Positions 1 through 11,922 of a stretch of DNA of 64,000 nt are shown in pieces. The notes under the pieces were generated by a model that did not search any database, was not told the origin of the DNA, and saw only the letters and a program-made list of their open reading frames with translations. The translations under genes and the position numbers were made by a program. Source of the stretch: Chryseobacterium sp. E1 (lineage in GTDB: Bacteria > Bacteroidota > Bacteroidia > Flavobacteriales > Weeksellaceae); assembly GCA_019203745.1 (NCBI GenBank), contig CP078104.1, positions 3,968,001 to 4,032,000 of the forward strand. The letters are read 5' to 3'. Numbering within the stretch: the stretch's first letter is position 1; every line of letters begins with the position of its first letter.

Positions 1-313
1 ATTAAAGCGATGATCTTGGAGATACTCTGCATGGTGAATTTTTTATTTACATCGCCGGTATTGAATATTTTACCGTTCTTATCCACCACTGAAAAAGCAA
101 TAGCTTTGGCATCCATTTTCCCAAGTTCGGGAATATAATCTGCTACTTTTCCTGGGTGTAATAGGTTCTGTTTTTTCCAGGATACTGTTTAATGTTTTTT
201 CAGAAATCGTTGAAATTTCACTCGTTTTCTGAGCATAAGTGGTTGTATGTAAGGAGAGAAAAGCTGCAAGAACAATTCCTTTTGCGGAAAATAAAAAGCT
301 GTTTTTTTTTCAT
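1..313 (-). CDS. glsA: glutaminase, N-terminal part (runs off the left edge, frameshifted)
   Basis: Probable glutaminase, which hydrolyses L-glutamine to glutamate and ammonia. Read on the minus strand from ATG at 313, it gives an export signal (hydrophobic stretch ending TYAQ), then a region matching the start of the beta-lactamase-fold glutaminase family: GKVADYIPELGKMDAKAIAF followed by FTMQSISKI, which contains the catalytic Ser-x-x-Lys motif (SISK). Two single-base breaks interrupt it, one in the A run just after the start codon and one near position 158. A signal peptide suggests a periplasmic enzyme, as in other Bacteroidota. The rest of the gene lies beyond the window. The family call is firm; the substrate is inferred from the family. 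Confidence 0.8.
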
Positions 314-355
314 AGGGAAGGTTTTCTGATCAATGTTTGGATAAGCCATAGAAAA

Positions 356-386
356 CAAAGATAAGTATTTCGCTTTCGGCAGACAA
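356..386 (-). promoter_or_regulatory. candidate promoter of the glutaminase gene
   Basis: On the minus strand TATCTTTG (363 to 356) matches the Bacteroidota -7 consensus TAnnTTTG exactly. A TTG lies 20 bases upstream (386 to 384), where the -33 element is expected. The start codon is about 43 bases downstream. Inferred from consensus only. Confidence 0.45.
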
Positions 387-786
387 TTCTTCCTCAAAAT
401 ATCTGTTTTTGTACATGCTGAATTTTAAATTATTCTCTCTGATAACTCAAACCGGGTTATGATATATTGCTTTATTGGTTATTTAATTAAAATATTTTAC
501 ATTTCGTTAATTATTTAGAAATATATTAAATAAAAATATGATTTTGGTTTATGTTTTAATTTAAAATCATAAAAGTGAATTATATATTAAAAAATAATGT
601 TGTTGCCTGAATTAAACGCTGATTTCTGTTATTAACTATAATGCAAGTGAAATAAAATATGGTATTATATTTATTTAAATTATTGAGCTTCAGTTTGTAA
701 ATTCGTAATATTTTTCACAGTTAAATGATTTTTGTGTTATTTTTTTATTAATTTGGGTTAAAATTAATAACACTTTTTTAATAACT
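387..786. other. AT-rich intergenic region, no gene seen
   Basis: This spacer separates the divergent glutaminase and PKD-protein genes. It is extremely AT-rich with long T and A runs. No ORF with coding character was found on either strand. It presumably carries the promoter of the downstream secreted protein, but no convincing TTTG/TAnnTTTG pair with correct spacing is visible there. Confidence 0.5.
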
Positions 787-3700
787 ATGAAAAACAACAC
801 CTATTTCAGTAGGCAGCACATCTTCAGATGGCTACTACTATGTTGGCTTTTAGTACCATGGGCACTACAAGCACAATCAGCTCGAATTACATGGAATTCC
901 CAGGTAGGATGCCAGGAATACCGGGGAGAAAAAGGAGGTAATGACGACAACGGTACTACCTTTTCCTTTATCAATTCATCACAGTGTCTCAGGGTATGCG
1001 AAGGCAGTACGGTTACCTATATTGTAAGTGGCCAGAATATCTCGTATGTACAATGGAATATCTCAGGAGGAAACTCAACGGTTTCCGGTACCGGAAATAC
1101 CCAGGCTGTGGTAAATTGGGGCGCTGCTGGCAGTGGCGCTGTACAGGCAACGATTACGTATACAGACGGAACTGTTGAAAATCAGAACATCTGTATCGAA
1201 AAAATCAACAGCCCGGTGGCCAAGTTTGAAATGAAAAACCTGAAGTCTACAGTATGCCGGAATACAACAATCTATTTTGAAAATCTTTCTTATCAGAATG
1301 GCGGTACTGAAATTATTAATTATTTCTGGGACTTTGGGGATGGTACAACCTCTACAGCTTTTGAGCCGTCTCATGCTTATGTCAATCCGGGAAATTATAC
1401 GGTAAGATTAACGGTAACTAATAAATGCGGCTGTTCAAGCAGCGTTAAGATGCCGGTTGAGGTACTCAAATCTACTCCTGTACAGATCAACTGTGCTTCA
1501 GTAGTATGTGAAGGAAGCGTTGAGAAGTACAATGTACAGGACGGATGTCCGGGAAAATGGAAAGTGATTGGCGGAACCATTGTCAACAATAATGGAAGTG
1601 AGATTGAAGTAGTGTGGGATAATGTAGATCCGGCAGATGGCTTTGGCTACGTAATGTATCAGTCTGAATGTGGCTGTCCTGAATGGACAACGATTAAGAT
1701 CCCTGTGATTTTAAAGAAAGGTAAAATCAAAGGAGAGCCGATTGTATGTACGGGTAAACAGTATATCTACGGACTTCCTCAATGGCCTACTACCAGTGTG
1801 AAATGGAATGTTTCCGGACCGGGAACGGCTATACTGGACTATAATCAGCAAAGAAATGAAGTTCTTTTTACGGCCAACCAGCCTGGAACCTATACGCTTA
1901 CTGCAGACTATTTCAATACATTATTGTCATGCAGCGGACAAACTTATATTAATATTGTAGTAGAAGCACCTGTACTGATCAGTGGAGGAGCGGATGAAAT
2001 CTGTGTAGGTACATCCCAGTCATTTAATGCTAATCCTAATGTACCGGTTACATGGAAGGTGGTTACAGGAAACTCTGTATACACATCTCCTACTACAGGA
2101 ACATTTAGTTATAATTTTGCAACAGCAGGTTCTTATACCGTTACAGCAACAAAAGTGGGTGGAGCCTGTGAAAGCAACCCGATTCAGGTTAAAGTATTAC
2201 CAAATCCACAACCGCCTACAGGGCCAATTGTTGGGGAAGAAAAAGTATGTCCGGGTAAGCCTTATATTTTTAAGCTTAATTCGGTTGATCCGGGAGTGGT
2301 ACCTGTATGGGAAGTAACCAACGGAACGATCCAGGAAGCAACTCAGGAGCTTCTGTGACCATCATATTTAATGCCAGTGCTTCACAATATGTAATATCGG
2401 TACGTAACAAATTGACGAGTAGTCCGGTAGGATGTCTTTCAACTCCTATTTCCAGGACTGTAGTACCGCTTGATCTTAATACAATTACCATTAATCCTAA
2501 TCCGGGGCCTTTCTGCCCGAGCAGTACAAAGACCTTCAGTGCAAATCTGAACGGAATTACTCCTGATTCAATGGAATGGAGCTTTGGAAGTTCTAATTTC
2601 GGAAGTATCGTAGCAGGGCAGGGAACAGCTAATATTACTGTAAATTTCAACGAAATTACCACCACCAGCACTTCAACTCTTAAATTAAAAATAACGAAAT
2701 GCGGAACGGTAAAAACAATCGAAATTCCAATCGCTTTACAACCGCTTCCGGTAGTTAAATTTATGAATGTTGGAAAAATATGTTTAGGTTCACCTCTTAC
2801 CTTTACGGTTGATCAGGAACAATTACGTCTGCAAGCAGTGTAACTTTCACTTTTGCCAACGGAACAACCCATTCGGCTGTATTTAATATTTCCGGAAGTT
2901 ATACCTTCCCGAATAACAGTTATATTCAGAATAATACCGGAGGAAATATTTCTCAGACGGTTATCGTTACGTATGCAGGAACGAACGGATGTAATTATAC
3001 CCCTACAGCATCAGCCAGCTTTATAGTACTGCCTGAAACGATCATTACGATTTCACCGGTATATAATATAGTGGTTTGCGATCCTGCTACCATGAACCCC
3101 ATACTCTTACTGCCAACAGTTCTACAGGGCTTACGGGGATTAATTCATGGCAATGGTATAGAAACGGAGTACAAATTCCAGGGGCTACCAGCAATTCGTA
3201 TACGATTTCAGGGCCTAATGCCATTGGAACCTATATGGTTCAGGCTACAGATATCAATACCTGTGTAGTGTATTCCCAGGAGGTAAGAGTGAGACAGTCC
3301 TGCTCTACCGGCAGTGGCTGTACAGGAACAGATCCTCAGATCAGCTTTACACCAAAATGGGTAGAATGTAACAAAATTACCGTAACCAATCTGTCTTACA
3401 TAGGAACTGCGGATGAGATTATATGGGAATCAGATCCTATTCTGACCTTGGATTCAGGTCAGGGAACGTCTCTCCCAGTGTATAAAACCACTATGCCGGC
3501 TGCTCATATCGTTTTTGTAAGGATAAGATTCGGTTCATGCTGGTATACCAAAGCTGTGGAAGTACAGAAAAAGTATGAAGCTAAATTTAACGAAAGTCTG
3601 GTATGTAACGGCAGTAACGGCTATACGCTAAAACTGCACAATACTTCTACAATATTCAATATCACTTCAGCGATATCATATACGTTCAGCGGAGGCGGAC

Positions 3701-5642
3701 AGCCTGATCAGTACGGGCAAACAGCTACTTATACTAATCTTGCACCGGGTACCTATACTTTCACTATGACCATGGTGGCTGCTGGATTCCCGTCATGCAG
3801 TATGACGAAGACTATTACGATACCGCCGGTTCCAAGCCTAAGCTTTACAAGTCCTTCTAAAGTATGTGTAGGAGAAGTTATTAATCTGACTCCTGTCGGA
3901 TATAATCCTGCGAATACCTATACATGGCTGTTCTCCAATACTTCTATAATAGCTTCAGGCCCTACCACTGCTATTGCTATTAATACAAGTGGCCCTACCA
4001 ATATAAAATTAAGAATCAAAACTCCTCAGGGATGTGTTTTTGAGTCTGCCAATGCACCTATTAATGTAGTAGCAGCTAACTTGAACGGAAGTATTAATCC
4101 TCTGTCTGTTGTAGCTTGTGTCGGAAGTAGCCCGGCAATTACATTTGTACCTTCAGGAGCTGCTCCGTCAGGCTATATCTGGATGAATGGTTCACAGCAG
4201 GTAGCAGGTGCTCCAAATTCTGCGACTTTTATTCCGACCCAGTCCGGAAACTACTGGCCGATATTGATTTCGGCAGACAATTGCAGAACGGAAGTAATGA
4301 GCTCTAAACTGGTACCGGTAACTCTGAAAAACCTTCCATATGTGAATATTTCAGGTAAAGCGAATATCTGTGCCGGATCATCAACAACCCTGAATGGTAT
4401 TGTGACGGATAACACTCTTGAATATCAGTGGAAAAAAGGAGGTTCAGTAGTGATACCATGGTCTTCTGCTGCTGCTCCGATCGTCTATAATACAGGAGCA
4501 TTAGCTGCAGGAACTTACGTGTATACTCTGGAAGTACGTACTCCGGGAACATCGGGATGTATGAGCACTAAAAACTTTACCGTTACAGTGAGCAGCCCGC
4601 CACCGGCAGTGTCTATTACTTATACTTTACAAAGCTGTCAGCCTTATAGAGTGAAATTAACGGCTTCAGGCGGCGCAGGAGATTATAACTGGAGCAACGG
4701 AATGGTTGGCCAGAGCATCACCGTGAATGAAGGAGGTGCTTATCAGGTAACGTATACTGCACCAAGCGGATGCAAGGTGGTAGGCAATACACAGGTACCA
4801 TTGAGTCTTGAAAGTCTGATGTGGGTATTCCCTACAGGCTGCTATGATGAATGCTACAGAAAGAGTTATGTAATAGGGCCAAAAGGAATTTTTGATCACC
4901 ATGAATGGCAGTACTTCGGAAGCAATGTTCAGGGTGGAAATAATACCTTTATCAATCCGTATTATCTTGGTTCTGCAGGAACTTACAATTTACAGATCGA
5001 TCATTTCGGATGTCAGTATACTTCAGGACCATTGAACTATTTCCCTGGTAAAGAATGTGGTGTATCTACAGAATGCAGAATGGAGGGTGACCTTTACATG
5101 AAATGGGATGGAGATCACTTCAACGTTTACGGTGTGATTTATAATAGTTCAGGACAGGCGGTAACGCTTACCATATCAAGTGGTAATGGGGTTGGTAGCT
5201 ATCTGCCATCTATGATTACTATTCCGGCAGGAGGCTCATATGATATGAATGCCAATCCGCTGACTTTCTATCCGAATGTTAACTACTCCGGTTGGGATGA
5301 GATCTTATTCATCAACGGAGAATGTAAGTTCGCTGTAAAAGTAGATGGACAAGCCGGTAAAGCAACAGAGAGAACATTAAAAGTAACTTCTGATTCTTCT
5401 CTGAAAATGATACCAAATCCTGCGAAGGAAAGAGTGAAAATCTCGTATAACACAGGCAGTGAAAAACTGCAGGCTAAACAAGTTACTGTTTTTGATGCCA
5501 TGGGCAATGTCAAATTCCGTAAAGAACTGAAAGCATCTTCCGAGAAGTGGATGTAGAAATTTCAGGCTGGCTGCAAGGTGTTTACATTGTCATTGTACAG
5601 ACGGGAGATACCTCGATGCAGGGCAAACTAATTAAAAATTAG
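787..5642 (+). CDS. very large PKD-domain secreted protein with T9SS sorting domain (frameshifted)
   Basis: A roughly 1,600-residue exported protein. It begins with a signal peptide (hydrophobic residues 14-28, ending LQAQS). It contains repeated Ig-like/PKD modules; the clearest, around residues 175-215, has the PKD signature FWDFGDGT and later YTVRLTVTN. Many Cys-containing repeats of the type 'xVCxGSxxxx' follow. The C-terminus (PNPAKERVKISYN ... GVYIVIVQTGD ... KLIKN) is a type A T9SS sorting domain, so the protein is probably exported across the outer membrane and anchored or released. Reading frame changes near 2336, 2815, 3098 and 5545, with continuous similarity across each. Such proteins usually act as surface adhesins or gliding-related filaments; the exact role is unknown. 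A strong terminator follows. Confidence 0.8.
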
Positions 5643-5654
5643 TAATGTATAAAT

Positions 5655-5684
5655 CAGTGTTCTCTTCGGAGGACACTGTTTTTT
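5655..5684 (+). terminator. intrinsic terminator with UUCG tetraloop
   Basis: A 10-bp stem (CAGTGTTCTC / GAGGACACTG, one G-U pair) closed by a TTCG loop is followed by six Ts. It sits 12 bases after the stop of the PKD protein. A near copy follows the next gene at 7615. Confidence 0.9.
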
Positions 5685-5702
5685 ATAATATGTGAAAAAT
5701 AA

Positions 5703-7572
5703 ATGAATTTTATGATACAATTAAAAAACAAAATCTGGAAATTACTTCTACTACTTCCTTTATTATCTTTCGGCCAAACGTACCAGTGGCAGTGGGCAAA
5801 GCAGGTAGGTGGAGCCAATGGTTCTGCCGATCCGGGATTTCATATTCAGTATGATGAATCGATCCGGGATATTGCTGTGGATAACAATAACAATACTTAT
5901 TATCTGACAACGGTATGGAGCCAGGATCAGAATCTGAACGGCACATCTGTTACAAACTACGGGCTTCGTGATCTCTTTCTTTTTCTACGGACTGCCAGGG
6001 GAATATAAGATGGACAAGAACTATAGGAGGGTCCGGATTGGGTGAAAATGCATGGCATATTGAGCTGGATAATAACGGTGGATTGTATGTGATGGCCACT
6101 CTTTATAGTCAGGCGGAAGCTACTGATCCTAATGCTGTGCCTATACATTTTGATGATACCCATACCATTCCTCCTTTTACGTATGTGGATGTGGATACGG
6201 TAGATCCGGGGTATAAATCTGCTTATTTGTTGAAATATAATACATCTGACGGTAATCTGGCATGGAGCAAATCCTTACAGGGAGATGTTAATTTTTAAGC
6301 AGACAGTGTGATGTTCAGATGATGTATATGGATTCTTCCAAAAATATTCATGCGGTTATGGGATTTAGAGCAGGTACTCATTTGGATGGAATGATTACTG
6401 TTCCTTCAACCTATACGTCAACCTATAAATATTATCTGGTAAAGTTCAGTTATAATAATGGAAATATGATTCCCGGGACCCCATTGGCCCTTCCTATTAC
6501 AGGAGGAGTAAGCACAGGGGAGATGACGGAAAAGTAAATTTACTTTATGATGAAAGTCTGAACCGTTATTACCTGGCGGGAAGAAGAATGTATGGCGAAT
6601 CCAGTACTGATTATGAAGCGTTTTCCTACAATAATATTCCGTTTACAAAAGACGGATACTTACTGGCATTTGATGGAACAACCGGCGCAGAATTGTGGCG
6701 CAGGGAGCTGGATGGCTATGTACCGGGAATTGTGGATAATGAAATTCATTCTCTTATCAAAGATTCGGAGTCTTCAGATATATTTATTTCCGGACGTTAT
6801 TTTGCCGGAACAGCTGCGGGAACTTTCGGAAACTATACTTTTCCTTTGCCTAACTATACAGGCCAGGTGCCTTTCGTGATGCGTCTTAATGCAGACGGAG
6901 CGGTGCAGTGGGCTAAGATTGCTGACGGAATTACCACATACGGAGCCTATCGTACCGTAAAAGGAGTATTGGCCCTTAACGGAAATGAGCTGGCGTTTGC
7001 CAAAGGAAGCTGGAATGATATCTGGGAAGCCATGCCATGACACGTCCCAACGGAGATCTGGCAGATCCTTTATTGGTCCGTTTCAATAAAAACACAGGTA
7101 CTGTGATCGGTGCAGCGGAAATTTACAGCAGTTATAATTCTCAGGATGAGTTTACGGCTATTGCAGTAGACCATGATGGCAACTATATTCTGGGAGGGGT
7201 TTTTCATGCTCAGTTATTTACTGATCCTAATGATGGAGTCAATACGATGCCTGTAAATGTAATAGGAGATAAATCCCAGTCTTTTTCACAAAATATGCTC
7301 AATCGGCATGCGGCCAGATGTCTGTAGAAGAAACCTCTGCTCAGGCCGGAATACAGCTATTCCCTAATCCTGTACAGGATGTTCTTCATATACGCAGTAA
7401 AGAACCGTTGGTTTCTTATGAGATCTACGGTGCAACAGGGCAGCTGGTTAAGCAGGGAGTTTTAAGCATGATGCATGAGCAGGTTGTATTATCATCTCTT
7501 CAGACAGGCGTGTATTATATAAAACTTAAAACCAGATCTTCAACAGTAACGGAAAAGATACTGAAGAAATAA
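5703..7572 (+). CDS. secreted repeat protein with T9SS sorting domain (frameshifted)
   Basis: An exported protein of about 620 residues. The signal peptide (KLLLLLPLLSFGQ) is followed by modules of the form 'WAKQVGG...I.VD..NN.Y' and 'W...DG', typical of SBBP/delta-60-like beta-propeller repeats. The C-terminus (LFPNPVQDVLHIRSKEP ... TGVYYIKLKT ... EKILKK) is a type A T9SS sorting domain. The translation changes frame at least five times (near 5985, 6300, 6530, 7035 and 7310), more often than any neighbour. A start at 5703 or at the internal ATG 5712 is possible. The gene sits 60 bases after the PKD protein and has a nearly identical terminator, suggesting a related surface function. Ligand and role are unknown. 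Confidence 0.7.
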
Positions 7573-7614
7573 AGATCTGAACAGAATTGAAACTAATAAC
7601 CTTTATTATATGTG

Positions 7615-7645
7615 CAGTGTTCTCTTCGGGGAGCGCTGTTTTTTT
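7615..7645 (+). terminator. intrinsic terminator with UUCG tetraloop (second copy)
   Basis: CAGTGTTCTC-TTCG-GGGAGCGCTG forms a fully paired 10-bp stem (several G-U pairs) followed by seven Ts. Its left arm and loop are identical to those of the terminator at 5655, while the right arm differs but still pairs. Confidence 0.88.
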
Positions 7646-7770
7646 ATATTTTGAAGAAACAATTGATGTATTGTATTTTAGTAAACCTTTTTGAAAATGA
7701 TTTTAATCCTGTATTTATCCGATTGTTCACTATTTTTGCAGATATTAAACTATCCGGATACATTACCCTT

Positions 7771-8469
7771 ATGAGCGATACATTTTCTGACAGCCATCAG
7801 GTAAAAGTAGTTTCTACTTTCTCTGAACTTGTGAATACCCATTTCCAGGGGATGATGAATGCTGCCTGCTGGTACAGGAATCTGGATGGAGACTTTAAAG
7901 AAATCGTGTCGAAACTTCAGTTGGATGAGAATATTACAGAAATTTCCCGGGAAGATCTTTTAGCATTACAGTTATCGGAAAACGGAAACGCCGCAAGGGA
8001 AATTATCTTAAATGATCTTCAATTACTGACTGATTTCGAGAGCACAGCCTTCTCTTAATCTGCTTAAATGCTATGAACGGGATGATGAATTTGATTTCAT
8101 CTCAACAGATGTGTACTCCTATCATGTAGACCGTTCACCCATAGGCACAGATACTTTTTATGCACTTATCACGGTGCAGCGAGCGATATTATTCCTAATG
8201 ATCAGACTGTACAGAAAATCTTAATTCCTGAGATCCGGGAAAAGCTGAAAATGCTTCATGATGGACCGGAAAGTGAGTTTGAAGCATTCCTGAAGGAAAA
8301 TTATTTTGATCTGCATTATCAGGCGAATCCCGATTCCCAACCTGTCAATTTAGGCTCAGGCCATCTATGGCGGTTGGCGGTAGATCATCCGGAACAGCCG
8401 TCATTACCTTGTGTACACCGGGCGCCTGTAGAAAATGAAGGGGAATACAGACTGCTTTTAATTTGTTAG
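7771..8469 (+). CDS. DUF1826-like protein (two compensating frameshifts)
   Basis: About 232 residues. The C-terminal half shows the pattern I associate with DUF1826: a YHVDRSPIG segment, a CTYHGA-like stretch reached after frame correction near 8170, IPNDQTV, and a terminal HRAPVENEGEYRLLL. The start is placed at ATG 7771 (MSDTFSDSH), because upstream codons in the same frame have no protein character and overlap the terminator T-run. The frame changes near 8037 and returns near 8165. DUF1826 proteins have been linked to zinc-responsive loci in other bacteria; nothing in this neighbourhood confirms that. No signal peptide, so probably cytoplasmic. The family assignment is from memory of the motif. 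Confidence 0.5.
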
Positions 8470-8712
8470 GCAGTTCTTTATCTTCATGAAATTATCTGAG
8501 TAATAAATAGGTATTTTCTCTGGAAAACGGTTGAAACAACTTCTGTTTTTAATTATGATCTGCCTGATCTTATTGTTTTATCTATTTTATATGTAATATT
8601 TTGATAAATTTGAAAATACCTTAGCTGTTAGAAAAATTATAACAATTTTGAAAACTTTGACAGCTTAGAGAATTTACGAAATACTATTTATAAAACTTTA
8701 TTAACCAGACGT

Positions 8713-10745
8713 ATGAAAATAAGAAATCTGACAATGGCAACATTGGGAATTGCGACCTGTTGCTTTATTTCCTGTAAACAAGATAAAACAGAGGCCTCCC
8801 GTGAGCATTATATCGAGACGAAATACATGAATCAATCGGTAAAACCGGGCGATGACTTCTATGAATATGCCGTTGGAAACTGGATGAAAACGGCGAAAAT
8901 CCCTGGTGATCAGTCTTATATCGGTGGGTTTTATGATATTGTAGATTCAACAAAGAAAAGAATAAGAACTGTTCTGGAAGATGCAGCAAAAAATCAGGGG
9001 AAAACCGGAAGTATTCAGCAAAAGGTAGGTGATTTTTATGCTTCGGAATGGATTCGGTGACCATCAACAAACGTGGGATTGAGCCGATGAAACCATTGCT
9101 GGTAAAAATAGATGCCATCAAATCCGTACCGGAACTTATGAAGTTTGTCGCTGAAGAAGAAAAGAACGGTACAGAAAGCCTCATTGGTTTTATGGTGTAT
9201 GCTGACCAGAAAAACAGTGCGATGAATATTGCCTGGCTTACACAGAGAGGGCTTGGGCTTCCTGACAGAGACTATTATTTCAAAAATGATAAAGAAACCA
9301 AAACTGTTCAGGATGCTTATAAAAGCTATCTAACTTCGTTATTTAAACTTACCGGCTCCGATGCTTCAACGGCGGCTAAAAATACAGAAACGGTTTATAA
9401 TATTGAGAAAAATTTAGCATCATCCCATAAAACAAATGTTGAGCTTCGTGATGTTGCTGCAAATTATAACAAAGTAACCCTGTCCAAAATAGAAAAGGAC
9501 CAGCCCAATTTAAACTGGAATCAGTTTTTGCAACTTTAGGGGCAAAAGTAGAATCACTGGATATGGAGCAGCCTGCCTATTATGATAAGCTGAATACCAT
9601 GCTGAAAACGGTTCCGCTTTCCGACTGGAAGCTATACCTGAAAGCGCATTCCCTTAATTCTTATGCAGATCTGCTGAGCAGTGATTTTGAAAAAGCCTCT
9701 TTTGATTATAAAAAGTACTGTCTGGGCAAAAGAAACAAAAGCCGAGATGGGAACTTATGGGAATAGCTGCTGATAAAGGGCTGGGCGATGCTTTAGGACA
9801 ATTATATGTCGAAAAATATTTTCCACCGGAAGCGAAAAAAGAATGGACGAGCTTATTTCTAATCTGACCAAAGCGTTTGCCAAACGTATTCAGCAATTGG
9901 ATTGGATGAGTGATGCAACCAAGAAAACAGCAGAAGAAAAGCTGAACGCCATCGGCCGGAAAATAGGATATCCTGATAAATGGAGAGATTATAGTAAAGT
10001 AAATATTGATAAGACCAAATATTTTGAAAATACGATTGCCTGTAACCGTGATAACTTCGAATTTCAATTATCACAATTAGGAAAACCTGTTGACAAAACC
10101 TTGTGGATCACAACACCGGCTACTGTAAATGCGTTTTATAATCCTTATCTGAATGATATTAATTTCCCGGCGGCCATATTACAATACCCGATGTTTGATA
10201 AAGATGCTGATGATGCCATCAATTATGGCGGAATAGGAATGGTCATAGGCCATGAATTGACCCATGGGTTTGATGACCAGGGTTCCCAATATGACAAGAT
10301 CGGAAATATGAAAGACTGGTGGTCTAAAGAGGATAAAACGAAGTTCAATGAAAAGGTAAAACAAATTCAAAAACTTTACAGTGGCTTTACAATTCTTAAT
10401 GACCTTCATGTGAATGGTGAATTGACTACCGGAGAAAATATTGCTGATTTTGGAGGAATTGCCATTGCATATGATGCATTTAAAATGACAGAGCAGGGAA
10501 AAGGAAATAAGAAAATTGACGGCTTTACACCGGACCAGCGATTCTTTTTAGCCATGGGAAATGCATGGCGTACAAAAATGACCGATGAACTGTCCCGTCA
10601 GCTTATCAACGTTGATACCCATTCTCCGGATTATTGGCGTGTTTTGGGCCCTTTAATGAATTTTGAACCGTTCTATAAAGCATTCAATGTGAAACCCGGT
10701 GATAAAATGTACAAAGAACCAAAAGACAGAATAAAGATCTGGTAA
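8713..10745 (+). CDS. M13-family zinc metallopeptidase lipoprotein (frameshifted)
   Basis: A neprilysin/PepO-like endopeptidase of about 677 residues. The N-terminus has a lipoprotein signal with lipobox FISC (Cys about residue 20), so it is probably membrane-anchored in the periplasm or on the surface. The M13 N-terminal signature PGDDFYEYAVGNWM comes next. The catalytic domain holds NAFYNP, the zinc motif HELTH (about residue 513; two His ligands and the catalytic Glu) and the third ligand in GENIADFGG (about residue 574). The C-terminus lacks the usual CxxW ending of eukaryotic members and ends KIW. Length matches the bacterial family. Breaks occur near 9052, 9530, 9718 and 9838. Expected role: degradation of short secreted or imported peptides. 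It stands alone, followed by a terminator. Confidence 0.92.
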
Positions 10746-10785
10746 TAATAGGTATCTCTATAAATGATGGTACTTAATGTATATA

Positions 10786-10824
10786 CTCAAAAGGCTAATC
10801 GGAAGATCAGCCTTTTGAGTTTTA
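10786..10824 (+). terminator. intrinsic terminator after the M13 peptidase
   Basis: An 11-bp perfect stem CTCAAAAGGCT / AGCCTTTTGAG with a 12-base loop is followed by TTTT. It starts 41 bases after the peptidase stop. Confidence 0.85.
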
Positions 10825-11110
10825 TTATCGGCTATTTTTCTATTGAGAACGCATTCACTGTTAAACTTTACATTTTTAGTGATAATTGCTAATAGCCGAT
10901 TACTTGCCAAGCTAAGCAGGTAGACCACCTTGGTGGAAGTCTGTGTTTTTGAGTATAATCTCTTCGCTCAGTATTTTGACAGTCAACAGCTTCCATTTTG
11001 TTCCAGAAAATTTGGTTTCTATCTGCTGTATCAAAAAACAGAAAAGGATACTATTTTTTTGGAGCCATCTGGTTATACCTTTACTTCATAATTAATAAAT
11101 TAATATTTTT
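10825..11110. other. intergenic region with a 10-bp inverted repeat
   Basis: No gene seen. ATCGGCTATT (10827-10836) and its exact complement AATAGCCGAT (10891-10900) flank 54 bases, and a small CACC-TTG-GTGG hairpin follows near 10927. The rest is AT-rich leader of the next gene. Confidence 0.5.
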
Positions 11111-11560
11111 ATGATGACAACAAGAAATTATTTATTGTCTACTATTATTACAGGTGGTTTGGTACTTCTGGGAGGGAGCAATATAAAAGCACAATCAAAA
11201 TCCCATGTAGACTCCGCTATTACCAGAAAGGTATTTGAACATCATATGATGGCCTTCCGTAAAGGAGATGTTGATGAAACCTTAAAAGATTATGCCGAAG
11301 ATGCTGTAATCATTGTAGAAGGAGTAAATGCAAAAGGATACGTAAAAGGATTGAAGGAAATTCGTGAGCAATTTGAAAGAACATATAAAGATTACTTTCC
11401 TCCTGCAGTGACGGCAACTTTAAAAGTGAAAACGGTTACAATAGTTGGTGAAGTAGCGTATTTAACCTGGGAAACATCAAAAACAGACTTCACAACAGAT
11501 ACTTATATCGTAAGAGATGGTAAGATTGTAGCTCAGACTTTTGCTGCAAAACTTAAATAA
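11111..11560 (+). CDS. secreted NTF2-like (SnoaL-type) protein
   Basis: Intact, 149 residues. A signal peptide (hydrophobic LLSTIITGGLVLLGG, cleaved near IKAQS) is followed by a single cone-shaped NTF2-like domain: an N-terminal helix with HHMMAFRKGDVDETLKDYAE, then AVIIVEG, a central GLKEIREQFER helix and C-terminal strands ending TYIVRDGKIVAQTFAAKL. These are typical of SnoaL/ketosteroid-isomerase-like polyketide-cyclase folds. The substrate cannot be told from sequence, and many exported members are of unknown function. A second ATG at 11114 is an equally possible start. It is one of the few genes here without a frame break. Confidence 0.8.
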   Translation: MMTTRNYLLSTIITGGLVLLGGSNIKAQSKSHVDSAITRKVFEHHMMAFRKGDVDETLKDYAEDAVIIVEGVNAKGYVKGLKEIREQFERTYKDYFPPAVTATLKVKTVTIVGEVAYLTWETSKTDFTTDTYIVRDGKIVAQTFAAKLK

Positions 11561-11683
11561 ATCTTATAATCCGGGAGATACTATTTCCTTTTTGTTCTGT
11601 AGAAGATCAATACACAGAAGAATTTTTACTCATCTAACTGCCGGACTTCTTAAAAACATTCTTTAGTAAAATTTTAAAGTACA

Positions 11684-11800
11684 AAAATATTATATCATGC
11701 CTTAGCAACAGCTGTAGGCGGAAGGGATAGGCATGCGAAATCCGGAAACAGAAATCTTGATTTGGATGTGGAATTGGCTATAGCATTGGGAAGTAGTTAA
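11684..11800 (+). pseudogene. N-terminal remnant of an Ohr/OsmC organic-hydroperoxide resistance gene
   Basis: A 38-codon open stretch reads KILYHALATAVGGRDRHAKS followed by NRNLDLDVELAIALGSS and a stop. This matches the first 40 residues of Ohr peroxiredoxins, which begin with LYTA.ATA.GGR.G.A.S and L(D).(D)V..P..LGG. No start codon remains in frame and nothing matching the catalytic Cys regions follows, so it is a remnant rather than a frameshifted gene. In intact Ohr two cysteines reduce organic peroxides. The small-motif match is clear but short. Confidence 0.6.
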
Positions 11801-11922
11801 TCCCGGAATTTTTTCCTGTAGAGTATTCAGTCTGCTTTTTAGTAGCGAATAAATCGTAATTGATTTTCACCAAAGTTAAAGTTATAGAAAATTAAGCTAT
11901 AAAATTTAAACCTTATATTAAA

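Noticed and set aside
721..786. Promoter of the PKD protein (TTTG at 731, TTAATTTG at 748)
   Set aside because: Spacing of 13 bases is too short for the Bacteroidota consensus.
8765..9184. 139-codon minus-strand frame in the M13 peptidase
   Set aside because: Antisense shadow of a conserved gene.
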